The notes under the pieces are model-generated. The model did not search any database. It worked only from the letters and a program-made list of their open reading frames with translations, and was not told the origin of the DNA. Of a DNA stretch of 64,000 bases, positions 12,658 to 23,430 are shown piece after piece (position 1 is the first letter of the stretch; each line of letters starts with the position of its first letter). The position numbers were made by a program, and so were the translations under genes. The stretch is taken from positions 806,001 to 870,000 of the forward strand of contig JBBPUQ010000004.1 of NCBI GenBank assembly GCA_038501195.1. Reading direction: 5' to 3'. The DNA is from Nemania diffusa. Taxonomy: Eukaryota; Ascomycota; Sordariomycetes; Xylariales; Xylariaceae.

Positions 12658-14907
12658 ATGGCGACAATTGCTCTTCCCAGACCAATCCCCACGCATCGTT
12701 CTTCCGCAGACATAGTCGACCTCACCTCTCCCCTCTCTCCCATCTCTCTCGAGACCAGCCTCGATACCCAGCAGACAGCATGTCCTGTGCCAATCCCCAA
12801 TAAACACCTTCCCGCTTGCCCAGCCGGGCCGGCCCTTGTACAGACTCCTAACACGCCTCCCCCCTCCCCTGGCCGTGAGGACGAAGACGACGGCAATCAC
12901 TGTCGTGATAATAAAACCAATAACCTGAGCAGTCGTCCTTTGTCCTCGGTATTGCACCCGCCTGACCAATATCCTCGGTTGAGATCGGGTTCACTTTCAA
13001 TCTTTGAGATCGATGTTGACGATGTGGCTGCTGCCATCCACCACACGGCCAAGCAGCCATTGCCGGATCCCTCCCAGGTCTTCCCGTGGTTTCATGGACT
13101 GCATCCTGGCAACCACATGCAGCAGGCCTTCTTTATAGCGAGGAAAAAAAGGGCTTTGCGAAAAACGCCCTGCTGTTTGCGTGGTCTTACTGTCGTCAAA
13201 GCTAATGGCAACCTCTGCGAGTCTCGTCTCAAGGGGGCCATTTCTCCTCAGGAGTTTATGCGGCCGGGCGTCGACGGCGAGTTCATCGAGATGGACCCGA
13301 AGGAGGGCTTCTCTGTTCGGAACTTCCACATACAGGCCGCCAAGACTGCTGTTACCTCGGATATCATCGTATATGGCGACGATGCCCATAACGTGCGGAC
13401 TATGGGCTGGAAGATCGCCGCCGCACAGGTCAAGTGGCGCGAGAAGCATCGAACTCAAGGACCCAAGCTCCCCGAGTATAATACCTTTATATGTATAGCT
13501 CCCTTCTCCGAATTTGAGAGGACGTACGGTGACGTTGTTGCTGTCAATTCGGCCGGGCTCCTGACCGGCGCCGTTCTGGACTTCTTCTACCAGGAGAGGA
13601 CGGAGATGTATGCCATGACCAAGGCGTCCGAGATATCCAAAAATGTGTGGCTAGGACCCACACCCGAGCCCGGAAGCGAAGAAGAAAAGCAATACGACGT
13701 TTTGATTGAGTGCAGCGACGTCGGCCGACTGAATCCGGCGGCACTGCAGGCTATTGCTGAGAAACCGGACAGCGACGTCAAACATCGTGAATTGGACTTC
13801 CCGTCGTCCGGAAGTATCCCTGTCCCGACATGGTCGCATGCCGAGGCCGATGGTATACTCGATACCTGCCACTGGATCTGGCACCTTGCCCACGGCACAC
13901 TGCCGACAGACGTCGACACGGACGTGGATGGTGATGTCAGCATGTCGGATGCATCCCATACCCCGGAAACCGACGGCCTTCGACCTCGCAGGATTCTCAT
14001 CCACTGTGCTGATGGCTACACAGAATCGACCATGTTAGCTATTGCTTATTTTAGTTACAGCACCGGACGACCAGTCGCCGACGCCTGGCTTGATCTACAC
14101 ACCGTCATGAAACGCAATTTCTTCGCTTACCCGACCGATGTGGCTCTGCTGACTACGATCGCGCCACGTTTGCTTCGCGAGTCGCCAGTCTGCGTAGACA
14201 AGGACTTGTCCGAGATCACAGCCATGGTACAGAATGAGCCCAAATGGTTTGCGTCGCTAGATGGCTCTTTGCCAAGCCGGGTCCTAGACTACATGTATCT
14301 AGGAAACCTCGGCCATGCTAACAACCCTGACTTGTTAAAGGCGTTGGGAATCACGCAGATTCTCAGTGTTGGCGAGACGGCCATGTGGAGGGAGGGCGAG
14401 TTAGAGGAATGGGGACCAGAAAATGTACTGGCGATTCAAGGCGTACAGGACAACGGTATAGATCCATTAACCAACGAGTTTGAAAAGTGCTTAGAGTTTA
14501 TCGGTATGTTAGCCCGCTTCCTCTCCCGTAGGCCAGCTAGTGGCGTTTTTAAAATGATCGACGTGAGACTGACTAAACTAGACCGCGGGCGTCAAAAGGG
14601 CACGGCCACCTTGGTCCACTGCAGGGTAGGCGTCTCCCGCAGCGCGACTATCTGCATCGCCGAGGTCATGCGGTCGCTCAACATGTCTTTCCCGCGAGCC
14701 TATTGCTTCGTGCGGGCCCGGCGGCTGAACGTCATTATTCAGCCTCACCTGCGATTTGCGTACGAGCTGCTCAAGTGGGAGGAGCTACTCCAGGCCACGC
14801 GCCAGGGCGACAATCCCGCGTCGGAACTCGAGAGAGCCGGTCGCGAGCTTGAATGGGGTGAAATCGCTCGAGAAATTGCTCTTATGAATCGACCCTATGC
14901 CAGATAG
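12658..14907 (+). CDS. PPS1: PPS1-like dual-specificity protein phosphatase
   Basis: Predicted to remove phosphate from Tyr and Ser/Thr of proteins; yeast Pps1 has been linked to the cell cycle and DNA synthesis (family knowledge). Two exons, 12658-14503 and 14582-14907, give 723 aa. The intron (78 nt, GTATGT donor, CTGAC branch, CTAG acceptor) is a multiple of three without a stop, so the unspliced frame stays open at 749 aa. Splicing gives EFIDRGRQKGTATLVHC, which reads better than the retained form. The active site HCRVGVSRS (Cys about 629, Arg about 635) is in the C-terminal third. An earlier HCADGYTES (Cys 450) resembles a phosphatase loop but has Glu 456 where Arg is needed. The first 115 or so residues are Pro/Ser-rich and probably disordered. 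Length is close to the yeast protein (about 800 aa). Confidence 0.88.
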   Translation: MATIALPRPIPTHRSSADIVDLTSPLSPISLETSLDTQQTACPVPIPNKHLPACPAGPALVQTPNTPPPSPGREDEDDGNHCRDNKTNNLSSRPLSSVLHPPDQYPRLRSGSLSIFEIDVDDVAAAIHHTAKQPLPDPSQVFPWFHGLHPGNHMQQAFFIARKKRALRKTPCCLRGLTVVKANGNLCESRLKGAISPQEFMRPGVDGEFIEMDPKEGFSVRNFHIQAAKTAVTSDIIVYGDDAHNVRTMGWKIAAAQVKWREKHRTQGPKLPEYNTFICIAPFSEFERTYGDVVAVNSAGLLTGAVLDFFYQERTEMYAMTKASEISKNVWLGPTPEPGSEEEKQYDVLIECSDVGRLNPAALQAIAEKPDSDVKHRELDFPSSGSIPVPTWSHAEADGILDTCHWIWHLAHGTLPTDVDTDVDGDVSMSDASHTPETDGLRPRRILIHCADGYTESTMLAIAYFSYSTGRPVADAWLDLHTVMKRNFFAYPTDVALLTTIAPRLLRESPVCVDKDLSEITAMVQNEPKWFASLDGSLPSRVLDYMYLGNLGHANNPDLLKALGITQILSVGETAMWREGELEEWGPENVLAIQGVQDNGIDPLTNEFEKCLEFIGMLARFLSRRPASGVFKMIDVRLTKLDRGRQKGTATLVHCRVGVSRSATICIAEVMRSLNMSFPRAYCFVRARRLNVIIQPHLRFAYELLKWEELLQATRQGDNPASELERAGRELEWGEIAREIALMNRPYAR

Positions 14908-16097
14908 ATGGTTTCTTCTATCGACATGCTGGGGCTTCGATGGCCATTAGTTGGCTACTAACGACTAGAGAAAATTGGCGTTGTGGGATATGCTTGCGCG
15001 AATGGGGCGTACCCTAGCCAGCACCCACGCACCTTGGATCTCCTCGTCAAGAACGAGCGCCCCCACCGCCTCCGGGAGGCCGGATACGGGCGGGTCCCAA
15101 TACGTTCATGTTGGTATTCCTCAATACAGGAAGACAAAAAGCAGCTCGAGTCCCTGACACACACGAGTTACGCAAACTTTATCCTTGGAGAGATGTAAAG
15201 TATGACGCATGGCTCTTGTTGTCTTTTACGGCGGCCAGCAGACGGTTGTTTAACGACAAGGATGCGAGAAGGGACTTCGAAAAGCGAGCATGAACATAAA
15301 CAGGAATATTGTGATACCAGGGATACGATACGGAATAACGACATTACACCTTCTTTTGACGACGGCCATGAGATACCCAGCTAGCAGTTGATAACGGCCT
15401 CGGGTTTGATGAGCCATATTTTTTTTGGTTCTTTTTGGAGAGATTGGATATTGGCTGCATTTGGCGTTGTGTTTTATTTTTCTCGATATCATCTCGGCTC
15501 GTTGGAGAAGCCTAGGACCATCTACCTTCTTGGATTTGATTTGGCATAACGTTGGTTTAGCACAGGCGAGGAATAGATAACCCATGGCTGGGTACGGCCC
15601 TGACTTGCCTACCAAAATCCACACTGCTTTCTTTAGTTTGTTGGCGATATGACACGATGTTCGCAGCATTGATGGGCTTCTCGGCCTGCTATCAGAATCT
15701 CGTAGATAATCGAGAGAGAGTCCCACATCAACCGTCACACGATTTATTACTGTCCTAACATTACACAGGCAGCTAAGCAAGGGATGTAGTAAAGTAACCT
15801 TGGCCGCCCGCTGAAAAAAAAAAGACTCAAATAAAGATACAACCGTAATACGCCGAACGCTGATGCTTTAAACCTCGCCCTGAATTACCCATGTTTCGAA
15901 TCCGCTTCCTGTGGTAAATAAAATGTTGTCGAGACAGATGCAAACGAGCGAAAAGAACAAAAGTAACAGTAGCGTCCCGGAATTGTTACGCAAAACGCCA
16001 TGAATCATGCACTACTCCTCCTTGCCCCTAATTCCCCTCCGCCAGCCATATGGCGTTTATTTAACTTGGTAAACTAGCATTTCCAACGGAAACTGAG
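14908..16097. other. Convergent 3' region of the PPS1-like gene and atg18
   Basis: This 1.2-kb stretch lies between two converging genes and should hold both 3' untranslated regions. The longest frame, 15780-15250 on the minus strand, has no ATG at its upstream end and no known domain. I see no further feature. Confidence 0.6.
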
Positions 16098-17662
16098 CTA
16101 CGGCCCGGTATTTGATGCGTCGAGGTTATCGTCATTATCTAGGACCCTACCATGAACGTTAGCTTGTGCTTATGAAGAATGCGACGCCTTGATCGACTTA
16201 CGAGAATCGCTTGACTAAGTAACCCTCGCCTCCGTGCTCCATATCAATGTTAAAAACGTAAAACCCGCCATCGCTGGTTACCACCATGACTTGGGGACTA
16301 CTACTGCTCATGGCCACAACACTACGCAAGTGCTGATTTGTTGTTGCTGTGCCCTGACGTCCTGACGCCGCACTCTTTGGGATTTTGATGTAGGCAAAAT
16401 CACGCAAGGGCTCCCACATCTCAGTAACCGTCTGTGGCAAGTAATTTCCCACTACGCCGGCTACACTGCGACCCATAATCTGTGAAGACCGACGTAGAAT
16501 GCTACTAAAGGAGCCGCTCTGTTTTCTATTCGCAGATGAGCTGCCTGCCGTAACGGCAATCATGTCGGTACTCTCGCTATGGGGGGAATCGTGTGCGCTG
16601 TTAGACGAATCGTTTCCGCTGTCGTAGCTACGACTCCGCGACCATCGATCAGCGCGTGGGGAGCCGGGGGCCTGTGTGTCGGAGGTGGAATTGCTGGTGC
16701 CTGGGCCTGGTTGCTGGAGGCGGAAGATGTGGATGGTATCAGATGTGGAAGAGACGCAGAGAAGAGAGCTGGTCATGTTGAAGGACATGCTATAAATGGT
16801 GCTAGGATAAGTGCCGCGACGAAACTGGTAGAGTTTCTGGCCCCCGGGCACGGAGAAAACCCGGATGATGGTGCCCGTCTCGCTTGCCGTGGCCAACAAG
16901 GTGCCATCGTTGTTGAGCGCGATGCAAGACAGAGGTGAACGGTGCGCCTCGACGACATTCACGACCTTGAGCGTTAACGTGTCGAAAATGAGGACATCCC
17001 CGGAAGTTACGGGCGCATAGCTAAGCGAGGCGGGAGGCGCATGGCGAGGGCGCTTATCTCCAGAATCATCACGCGGCTTCGGCAGGGGATATGCGAAATA
17101 GCAGTTCTCGGAGGACGGCGACAGGGCGCATATAGCTCCCGGGTTGGGTGACGTGTCGATCCGCTGTAAGAGGGACATATTGGCAATATCGTAGAGATAT
17201 ATACTGTCTTCAAGAACGACACAGAGGCGTTTGCGATTTAATCGGACGGCGAGCACGGCGGAGGGGAAGCTCAGCTCACAAATAACGGAACCGCGCTTGG
17301 TATTCTGGATGATCAGGTGCCGGGGCGAGAGGATGAGGGCGACGAGGGAGGTGGAGAAGAGCATCTCGATGATGGAAATGTTGCCGTCATTGCTACTGAA
17401 TATCTTGGAAAATGGGTCGGTATGGTAGATGCGAAAGCCCTTTGAGGTACCTGTTACAGGAGGGTTGTTATTAGCCAGACAGAGGCAGAGGGCGTGGAAG
17501 AGGGAGCAACCAAGTGTATTTCTACTAGAGGTAGAAGCGTAGATGAAAGATGCGAGGGGGAGAAGGAAGAGGAAATAAACATAGAGATAGACAAGACATA
17601 CCAACAGCTAAGCAGCTGTGGTCCTGGTTGAAGGTGACAAAATTGAGCGCCGTGTTAGCCAT
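16098..17662 (-). CDS. atg18: Atg18, autophagy-related PROPPIN (WD40 beta-propeller)
   Basis: Binds PI3P and PI(3,5)P2 on autophagic and vacuolar membranes and works in autophagosome formation and vacuole homeostasis (family knowledge). Three exons, 17662-17602, 17450-16202 and 16146-16098, give 452 aa. Exon 1 codes only [20 protein letters not shown] plus one base. The join yields [19 protein letters not shown], a conserved start of the family. The lipid-binding FRRG motif is at about residues 230-233 within [16 protein letters not shown] Ser-rich loop follows and probably projects from the propeller. The last exon is tiny and ends [16 protein letters not shown]. Without it the protein would stop at a spurious TAA inside the donor. 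It is divergent from ppm2. Confidence 0.95.
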
Positions 17663-18717
17663 GACTGCGCTATGCCCGTCTATCACTACAGGAAACAAAT
17701 GTAACAGCGTCTATGCGAGAGAGAAGCGATAGGGTATTCGAGCCGGGTTATCGTGGAGTAGGTATGATGTATCTGGTTGCGCGCTGTCTGGCTGTAGCAT
17801 GTATGGATAGATTGATAGAGAGAGGGACGGATGGATAGATGGATGGAAGGATGGATGTAAGTATGAACGGATGAGTGACCGAATGTCGGATGGCTGTCCT
17901 GCCGCCTGCCGCCGTTGGAAGCTAAGGCAAGAGGGTTTCAACAGCGGCGCATTTGTCAGGTGTGGTGTTTCTCGTGTCTACAGCACCGTAGCAGAGAGAG
18001 AAGCTGCTTCTGGGTTGTCACGAGAGATGCCTATGACGAGAACGAAATAGCGGCCGAGAGGAATGCGAGGTGGCTGGAGGTATTCTGTAGGTAGGTAGGT
18101 CTAATGCAGCAGGCAGGCAAGCCAGTGTGCGAACAGGCAGGCAGGTACCCGGTATTCGGTACAGTAGGTATTCCAAGTGGGGTAGGCTGGGGAGCTTGAG
18201 CCATGACCACATGCTACATACTCTAACCGATTTTGGAAAAGACTGAACAGCCCACCTAAAAAGTAGGTATAGTCTATCTACGCTAGATATTTAGATACCC
18301 AGCCCACCAGTTCACGGTTGGTTCATGAGGGAAAAGATGAATAGGTGGTACAGAATACAGTAAATTAGTACTACCTATATGTACTCTATGTACAGAACCT
18401 GGATAATAACGTAGGTACACCTACACTTATACAGAATTTATTTGCTTCTGCCATAGCCCGGCATTGTTGCAACGCCACAAGGTCAGTTCGGTCGGTCTCT
18501 TACACAACATGTGGAACGCTATTCTTACTTAGAGTAGGTGGTTCAAATGAGGCATCCCTTTTTTTCCTTCCTTTTTTTATAAAAAAAGTCAAAAATGAGT
18601 CAAAAACAAGTCAAAAATGTCTAGACTACTTGCTCACTTATTACTATTAGTGACAAGCCAGTCAGCCATTCACGACATACCTACAAGCGAAGACGCACTC
18701 GGCGCCTCCACCTCGCC
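17663..18717. other. Shared divergent promoter region of atg18 and ppm2
   Basis: About 1.05 kb separates the two divergent start codons. It holds GATA/GATG-rich microsatellite near 17815-17860, a TAGG run near 18090-18102, pyrimidine and A-tracts near 18558-18590, and the TGAGTCA-containing repeat annotated separately. Only the position supports a promoter role. Confidence 0.55.
18585..18619. promoter_or_regulatory. Three 11-bp direct repeats with a TGAGTCA (Gcn4/CPC1-type) site
   Basis: Three consecutive 11-bp units of the form NNAGTCAAAAA lie about 100-130 bp before the ppm2 start. The middle unit contains TGAGTCA (18596-18602), the consensus for Gcn4/CPC1-type bZIP factors, which respond to amino-acid starvation (known for fungi). 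The other two read AAGTCA. Whether it acts on ppm2, on atg18 or on neither is inference. Confidence 0.35.
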
Positions 18718-21700
18718 ATGACCGTACCATCGCCCGCCAAACCTCGACGGGTGGTGGCCCGCTCGGTCAAGGAGAAAGCCCAGGATGAACTGGTCATGCA
18801 GACGAACAGCAGCAGCATCGTGTCTAAGCGAAGTGTAGAACGCATATACTACCCAGATGAACCGCACTACTTTCGCTACTTTGTCAACAAGTTCCAGCGT
18901 CGTGCGCCGCTCATCAACAGGGGCTATCACCTCCGCCTGCATGTCATTGACCTTGCCGTGCGTCGTTTTCTCGAGCGTCCCAGCGAGAAGACCAAGGTCG
19001 TTGTCAACCTGGGCTGTGGGAGGTGAGTGCCTTCTCATTTATATCTTCCCCTTTCTCTCGCCCGCTCACACACACACACTCTCTCTCTCATTTTCTCTCT
19101 CACACCTTAAACACGACATACACCAACCACTTCTGCTACTATCATCACTACGTATCCTCTCTCTGACCCTGGCCTGGCACTTAGCGATGTACTGCCCTGG
19201 CAATGCATGGCCAGATATCCTGACGCCTGTCATGGTGCCAAATTCATTGACATAGATTTTCCTGACCTCGTGTCCAAGAAGCGTGCCGTTGTCTTAAACA
19301 CCCCAGAACTCAGCTCTGTCTTCGAGCCTCTAGATACAAACGCTGGCGAACATGTCTTTCTCAAGAGCGAAATGTACTGTCAGATTGGGTGTGACCTACG
19401 CAATACCGCCGATGTAGAGAAGGCCTTGTCTATATGTTTGGGTCAGTCTGACTGCATTTTTATGTTTGTCGCTGAAGTTTCTATCACCTACATGGAGGTA
19501 AGACCCCAGAGGCCCCCCCCGTTCTCTTTTTACTATGTCATTCAAACATCACCTATCTAACTACCTTTATCTCCCTTTACTCGTCATTCCTACACGCTCT
19601 CCTAGTTTTCACAGAAACTCTTCATGGGCGGCAGTCACTGACTCCTAGCATTTGAGCAGACCCTAGGCGCTGATAGTGTCATCAAATGGGCTGGTTCACT
19701 CAATCAAGGTATGTAGTTGACCTTTGCGCATTTGGAGCTGCTCTTATAGCTCGTTGTAAAAGATACTAATTACCCTTCTCAGCTGAATTTTGCCTTCTTG
19801 AGCAGATACTCCCCGATGGCCCAGACCACCCGTTTGCGAAGACTATGCTTAGGCACTTTGAGAAACTGAAGACGCCCTTAAAATCTGTTTTTGAGTATCC
19901 CGACCTCGAAGCTCAGAGTCGCCGTTTCTCTCACTTAGGTTGGTCATACGTGAACTCAGTCAGCCTCTGGCAAATATGGACTGATGACGAATGGATACCG
20001 GCCTCAAAAAGACGAGAATTAGATCTTGTTGAGCCATTCGATGAATGGGAGGAATTCGCCCTATTCGCGAGTCACTATTGTGTAGTCACCGCCAGAAACT
20101 TTAAGTGTGACACTGGCTCTAGTAATAACAATAATGCAGTTGTCGCAGAGTGTCCACCTCCACAACTATCCCCTAAACTTCTCTTCGATGCTTACTCAGG
20201 CACCCATGGTAGGAGACGGTTCGGAGCCACATTGAAAATACGAAATGAGCTAGGCGAACAAGTCTTCGCCAACAGCTTTGGGCTAGGGACAAACAATCGT
20301 CTCAAGTCATGCGATCTGTACTCTTTTAACTCATCATCGTTAGGGATAAGCCCTCATTCTGTCGGACCTAGCGGTCGAGTCTGTCATGCTATCGCAGATC
20401 TAGGCCATTTTGGAAGCTTTCTAATAGGTGGAAGGACATCTCCTGCGACAGCACTGCGAGAATGCTGGCACTTTAGCACAGAACAAAAGAAGTGGTCGCT
20501 CACAGATAATCTCCCGCTGCCATTGTACCGACACGCAGTGGCGCAACTAGGGCGGTCCAATATGTCAATTTTAATAGGAGGAAAAAGTGATTCCTCGACA
20601 ATCTTCTCTGGCTGCCTCATACACAAACCTGGTTCCGGTTGGATAGAGTGCAGTATATCTGGGTCAGTGTATCAGCCGGTATTTGGGGCTATTCTTGTTA
20701 GCTCGAGGAAGCATAATCTCGCCAAGGACGGTTCGGACTCTACAGCCGTTCACTTCGAAGGTATCCTAGCGGGTGGGCTGTTGGATGACGGCACGGTTGC
20801 ACGTCAGCTTCTTCGGTGGGACCTTAAACTACCAACGGACGGCAACCCATCCATCTCATTCGAACCTATGATAAGCCCCATGAACACCGAGATTTTGGCC
20901 TGTCGATTTGGCGCCTCTGCCTTTCTCCTCGATGGCGAGCGTATTATTATCGTGGGCGGCATTCAGCATGACGGTATCGTGCCTCGAGTTGACGAGATTC
21001 TCGCTATTAATGTTTCAGATTCGACGCTAGAAACCATCTCACGTTATCCTTTAACTGGTTCTGATAAACCGACAAATATTCCCCGTCCTCTTTTGGTTGG
21101 CACGTCAGTATCCTTGGACCAATGTGGCCAACTTTTACTCATGGGCGGCGGAGCTACAGTAAGTAATGCCCATAATGATGTTTCCAATTCAGCTTGGATG
21201 GGGAACTCACCCTTCTTTTGAAGCTATATCTTTGCCTTCGTGGCTCTTCTTAGTGTCGAAACTTTTTCATGTGTTATCTAGAGGATGGCTTGCTAACTCA
21301 TCATATCAAAGTGTTTCTCTATGGGAACATACTGGAATGAAGGCTGCTATACTTTGGATCTCAGAGTCCTCTTTCCCAGTCAGCCCTTGACTACAGTGCT
21401 CAGTCCGTTAAAGTTTCGAAAATTAATTGAGTTCATAGACCAGCCAGGACCTACGAAAAATGTCTGCGAAAGCAACACTAGCTCACAACGAGCCATGGTA
21501 ACACACGTACCTAGGATCCGTGTCACGACGGAGGACAGTTTCGAAAAAATAATCAGAGCCGGAAAGCCTGTTATTATTGAAGGCAGTAACTTAGGTACAT
21601 GTGTAAATAAGTGGAGTGCAGCATATATAACCGAAAACGTTGGCTCGCAAAGAAAAGTGAGTGTTGAAGCACAAGTGATACTTATACCGGGCTAACTAAA

Positions 21701-22508
21701 CATCCTAGGTCGTTATCCACGAGGCTTCCAGTTCTACGATGGATTTCACTTCTAAGAACTTTAGTTATAAGACTACAGATTTCGCGTCTTTTATGGCGGA
21801 AGTCGAGAAAGGCGGGACGCAATATTTACGAGCACTGTCTGAAGAACACCCATCCGACAGACCAGCTAATATTGAAACGGATTTCCCTAGTTTAGCAAGT
21901 GACTTTCAACTTCCCTCGGAGCTCGCATTTGTCAAGCGAAATGAATTTAGTTCCGTGCTGCGTATTTCCGGCCGGGTAAATATGTGGTTGCATTACGACG
22001 GTAAGACACTTCTTTGAGAATCGTCACACATATTCGGCTAACCGCCTGCGATTGGTAATTAGTTATGGCAAACGTGTACTGTCAGATAACAGGATCTAAG
22101 AAGCTACTCCTATTCCCTCCAGATGACGTTAGCCATCTATCTTTTGCACCAGGCGCATCGAGTTCCGGCATCGATGTGTTTTCAGGGCTCGAGACACCCG
22201 CCCTCGCCCTGACGCACCCGCATGAAGCGATACTGGGGCCAGGGGATATTCTTTTCCTACCTCCTCTTTGGCTACATGCTACAGCGCCGTTGACAGATCT
22301 TGGTGTTGCCGTCAACGTCTTCTTTCGAAATCTAGAAACAGGATATTCTAGCGGACGAGACGTATACGGGAATCGTGATATCGCGGCTTATGAGAAGGGT
22401 CGTCAAGATGTGGCACGTATCACGAACTCCTTTAGCAAACTACCTAGGGATATGCAGGCATTCTACATGAGGCGGTTGGCAGACGAAGTGTCTCAGAACG
22501 TCGTCTAA
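18718..22508 (+). CDS. ppm2: tRNA wybutosine-synthesizing protein 4 (methyltransferase-Kelch-JmjC)
   Basis: Performs the last steps of wybutosine formation in tRNA-Phe: methylation and methoxycarbonylation of the side chain (family knowledge). Seven exons: 18718-19022, 19185-19497, 19660-19708, 19783-21158, 21312-21656, 21709-22000 and 22063-22508. They join to 3126 nt, 1041 aa, in frame. Domain order: LCMT-type SAM methyltransferase (VVVNLGCGSD at about 94-103, then FVAEVSITYME), Kelch repeats in the middle (about 340-720), C-terminal JmjC fold. The JmjC iron ligands are visible as His 891 and Asp 893 in LHYD and His 965 in WLHAT. Exon 3 is only 49 nt. Intron 4 uses the acceptor CAAAG and restores GGGATCFSMGTYWNEG. 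Its starvation-type promoter repeat is annotated separately. Confidence 0.93.
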
Positions 22509-23430
22509 TGAAATGAACGTTGAACCGTTAAGATAATCTAGGGATGAATAGAGCTATAACCTGGATGGTTTTTTCGCCTCTAGCTGATTACTCGGCAACC
22601 GGGCGCCAGATAATTCAAGAAGCTCCCGTGCCTATGAGTAGCGCTATAGTTAATTGATCTACACCATCTGTTAAATACGACAACATTCTGTATCCTGTCT
22701 ATTCCATCTGCTCGACATCTATTTGATTTTTCGTTAAGAGATCTGTAAATAGCACCTTAGCAGAAGGGCGAAGAAGATTAACTCGTATTCAAATGTCTCT
22801 GAAGGTGTGAAATCTAAAGGCGGGAACTCTTTCATTATAAGTCCGAACGTCACTAGTACCTATCCTCTAACCGTCAACCTAAAAATCTCACTGCACTAGT
22901 GAATGACCCCAGCAATTACCTCTTTTAAAATAAAACGTTGATACGTACGGATTGAATATTGGTTGGTGTCTAAGGGCATGCTCTACTAACATATGGATTT
23001 AAAAGACTACTAGGATTAAGGAAAATCGTAATTGTTGGAAAAATATGGTTAAACATACAAGTGTATTAGGTGGTCTGCAATATTACATATTACATATGTC
23101 AGCTTGAAACTGACATGAATGAATACCGGCACGCAGTTTTGAGGGCCTCTTGCCCCAAACCATGTAGTCGCGTAGTGTTAGTTACAACCTCAACACGCAT
23201 ATGACAACACCATCATGACGCGTGGATATCCCGACACCCATAACTAACCGAACATTTAAAATACGTATCTGTGTGCGCGAAGACGTGAATGATGTCTCCA
23301 TGCCTGTCTATACTGCCTCGAATATCATGATCATCGAGGTCGCGTTATACACAAAAAGTAAAATACAAAAAGGCTATGGCCCACTCATGCATACACTATC
23401 GCTGTAACCATGCCTTCTCTACTTGCTTAT
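22509..23430. other. Convergent 3' region of ppm2 and kgd1
   Basis: A 0.9-kb A/T-leaning stretch between converging genes, presumably both 3' untranslated regions. A small perfect hairpin, ATGTCAG and CTGACAT around a 7-nt loop, lies at 23096-23116. No gene seen. Confidence 0.6.

Noticed and set aside
14504..14581. Coding insert of 26 residues in the phosphatase
   Set aside because: The segment has a GTATGT donor, CTGAC branch site and TAG acceptor. Removing it gives the better-looking join before the active site, so it is called an intron.
15250..15780. 176-codon minus-strand open frame between the PPS1-like gene and atg18
   Set aside because: It starts at TTG without a nearby ATG, has no domain, and sits in a convergent 3' region.
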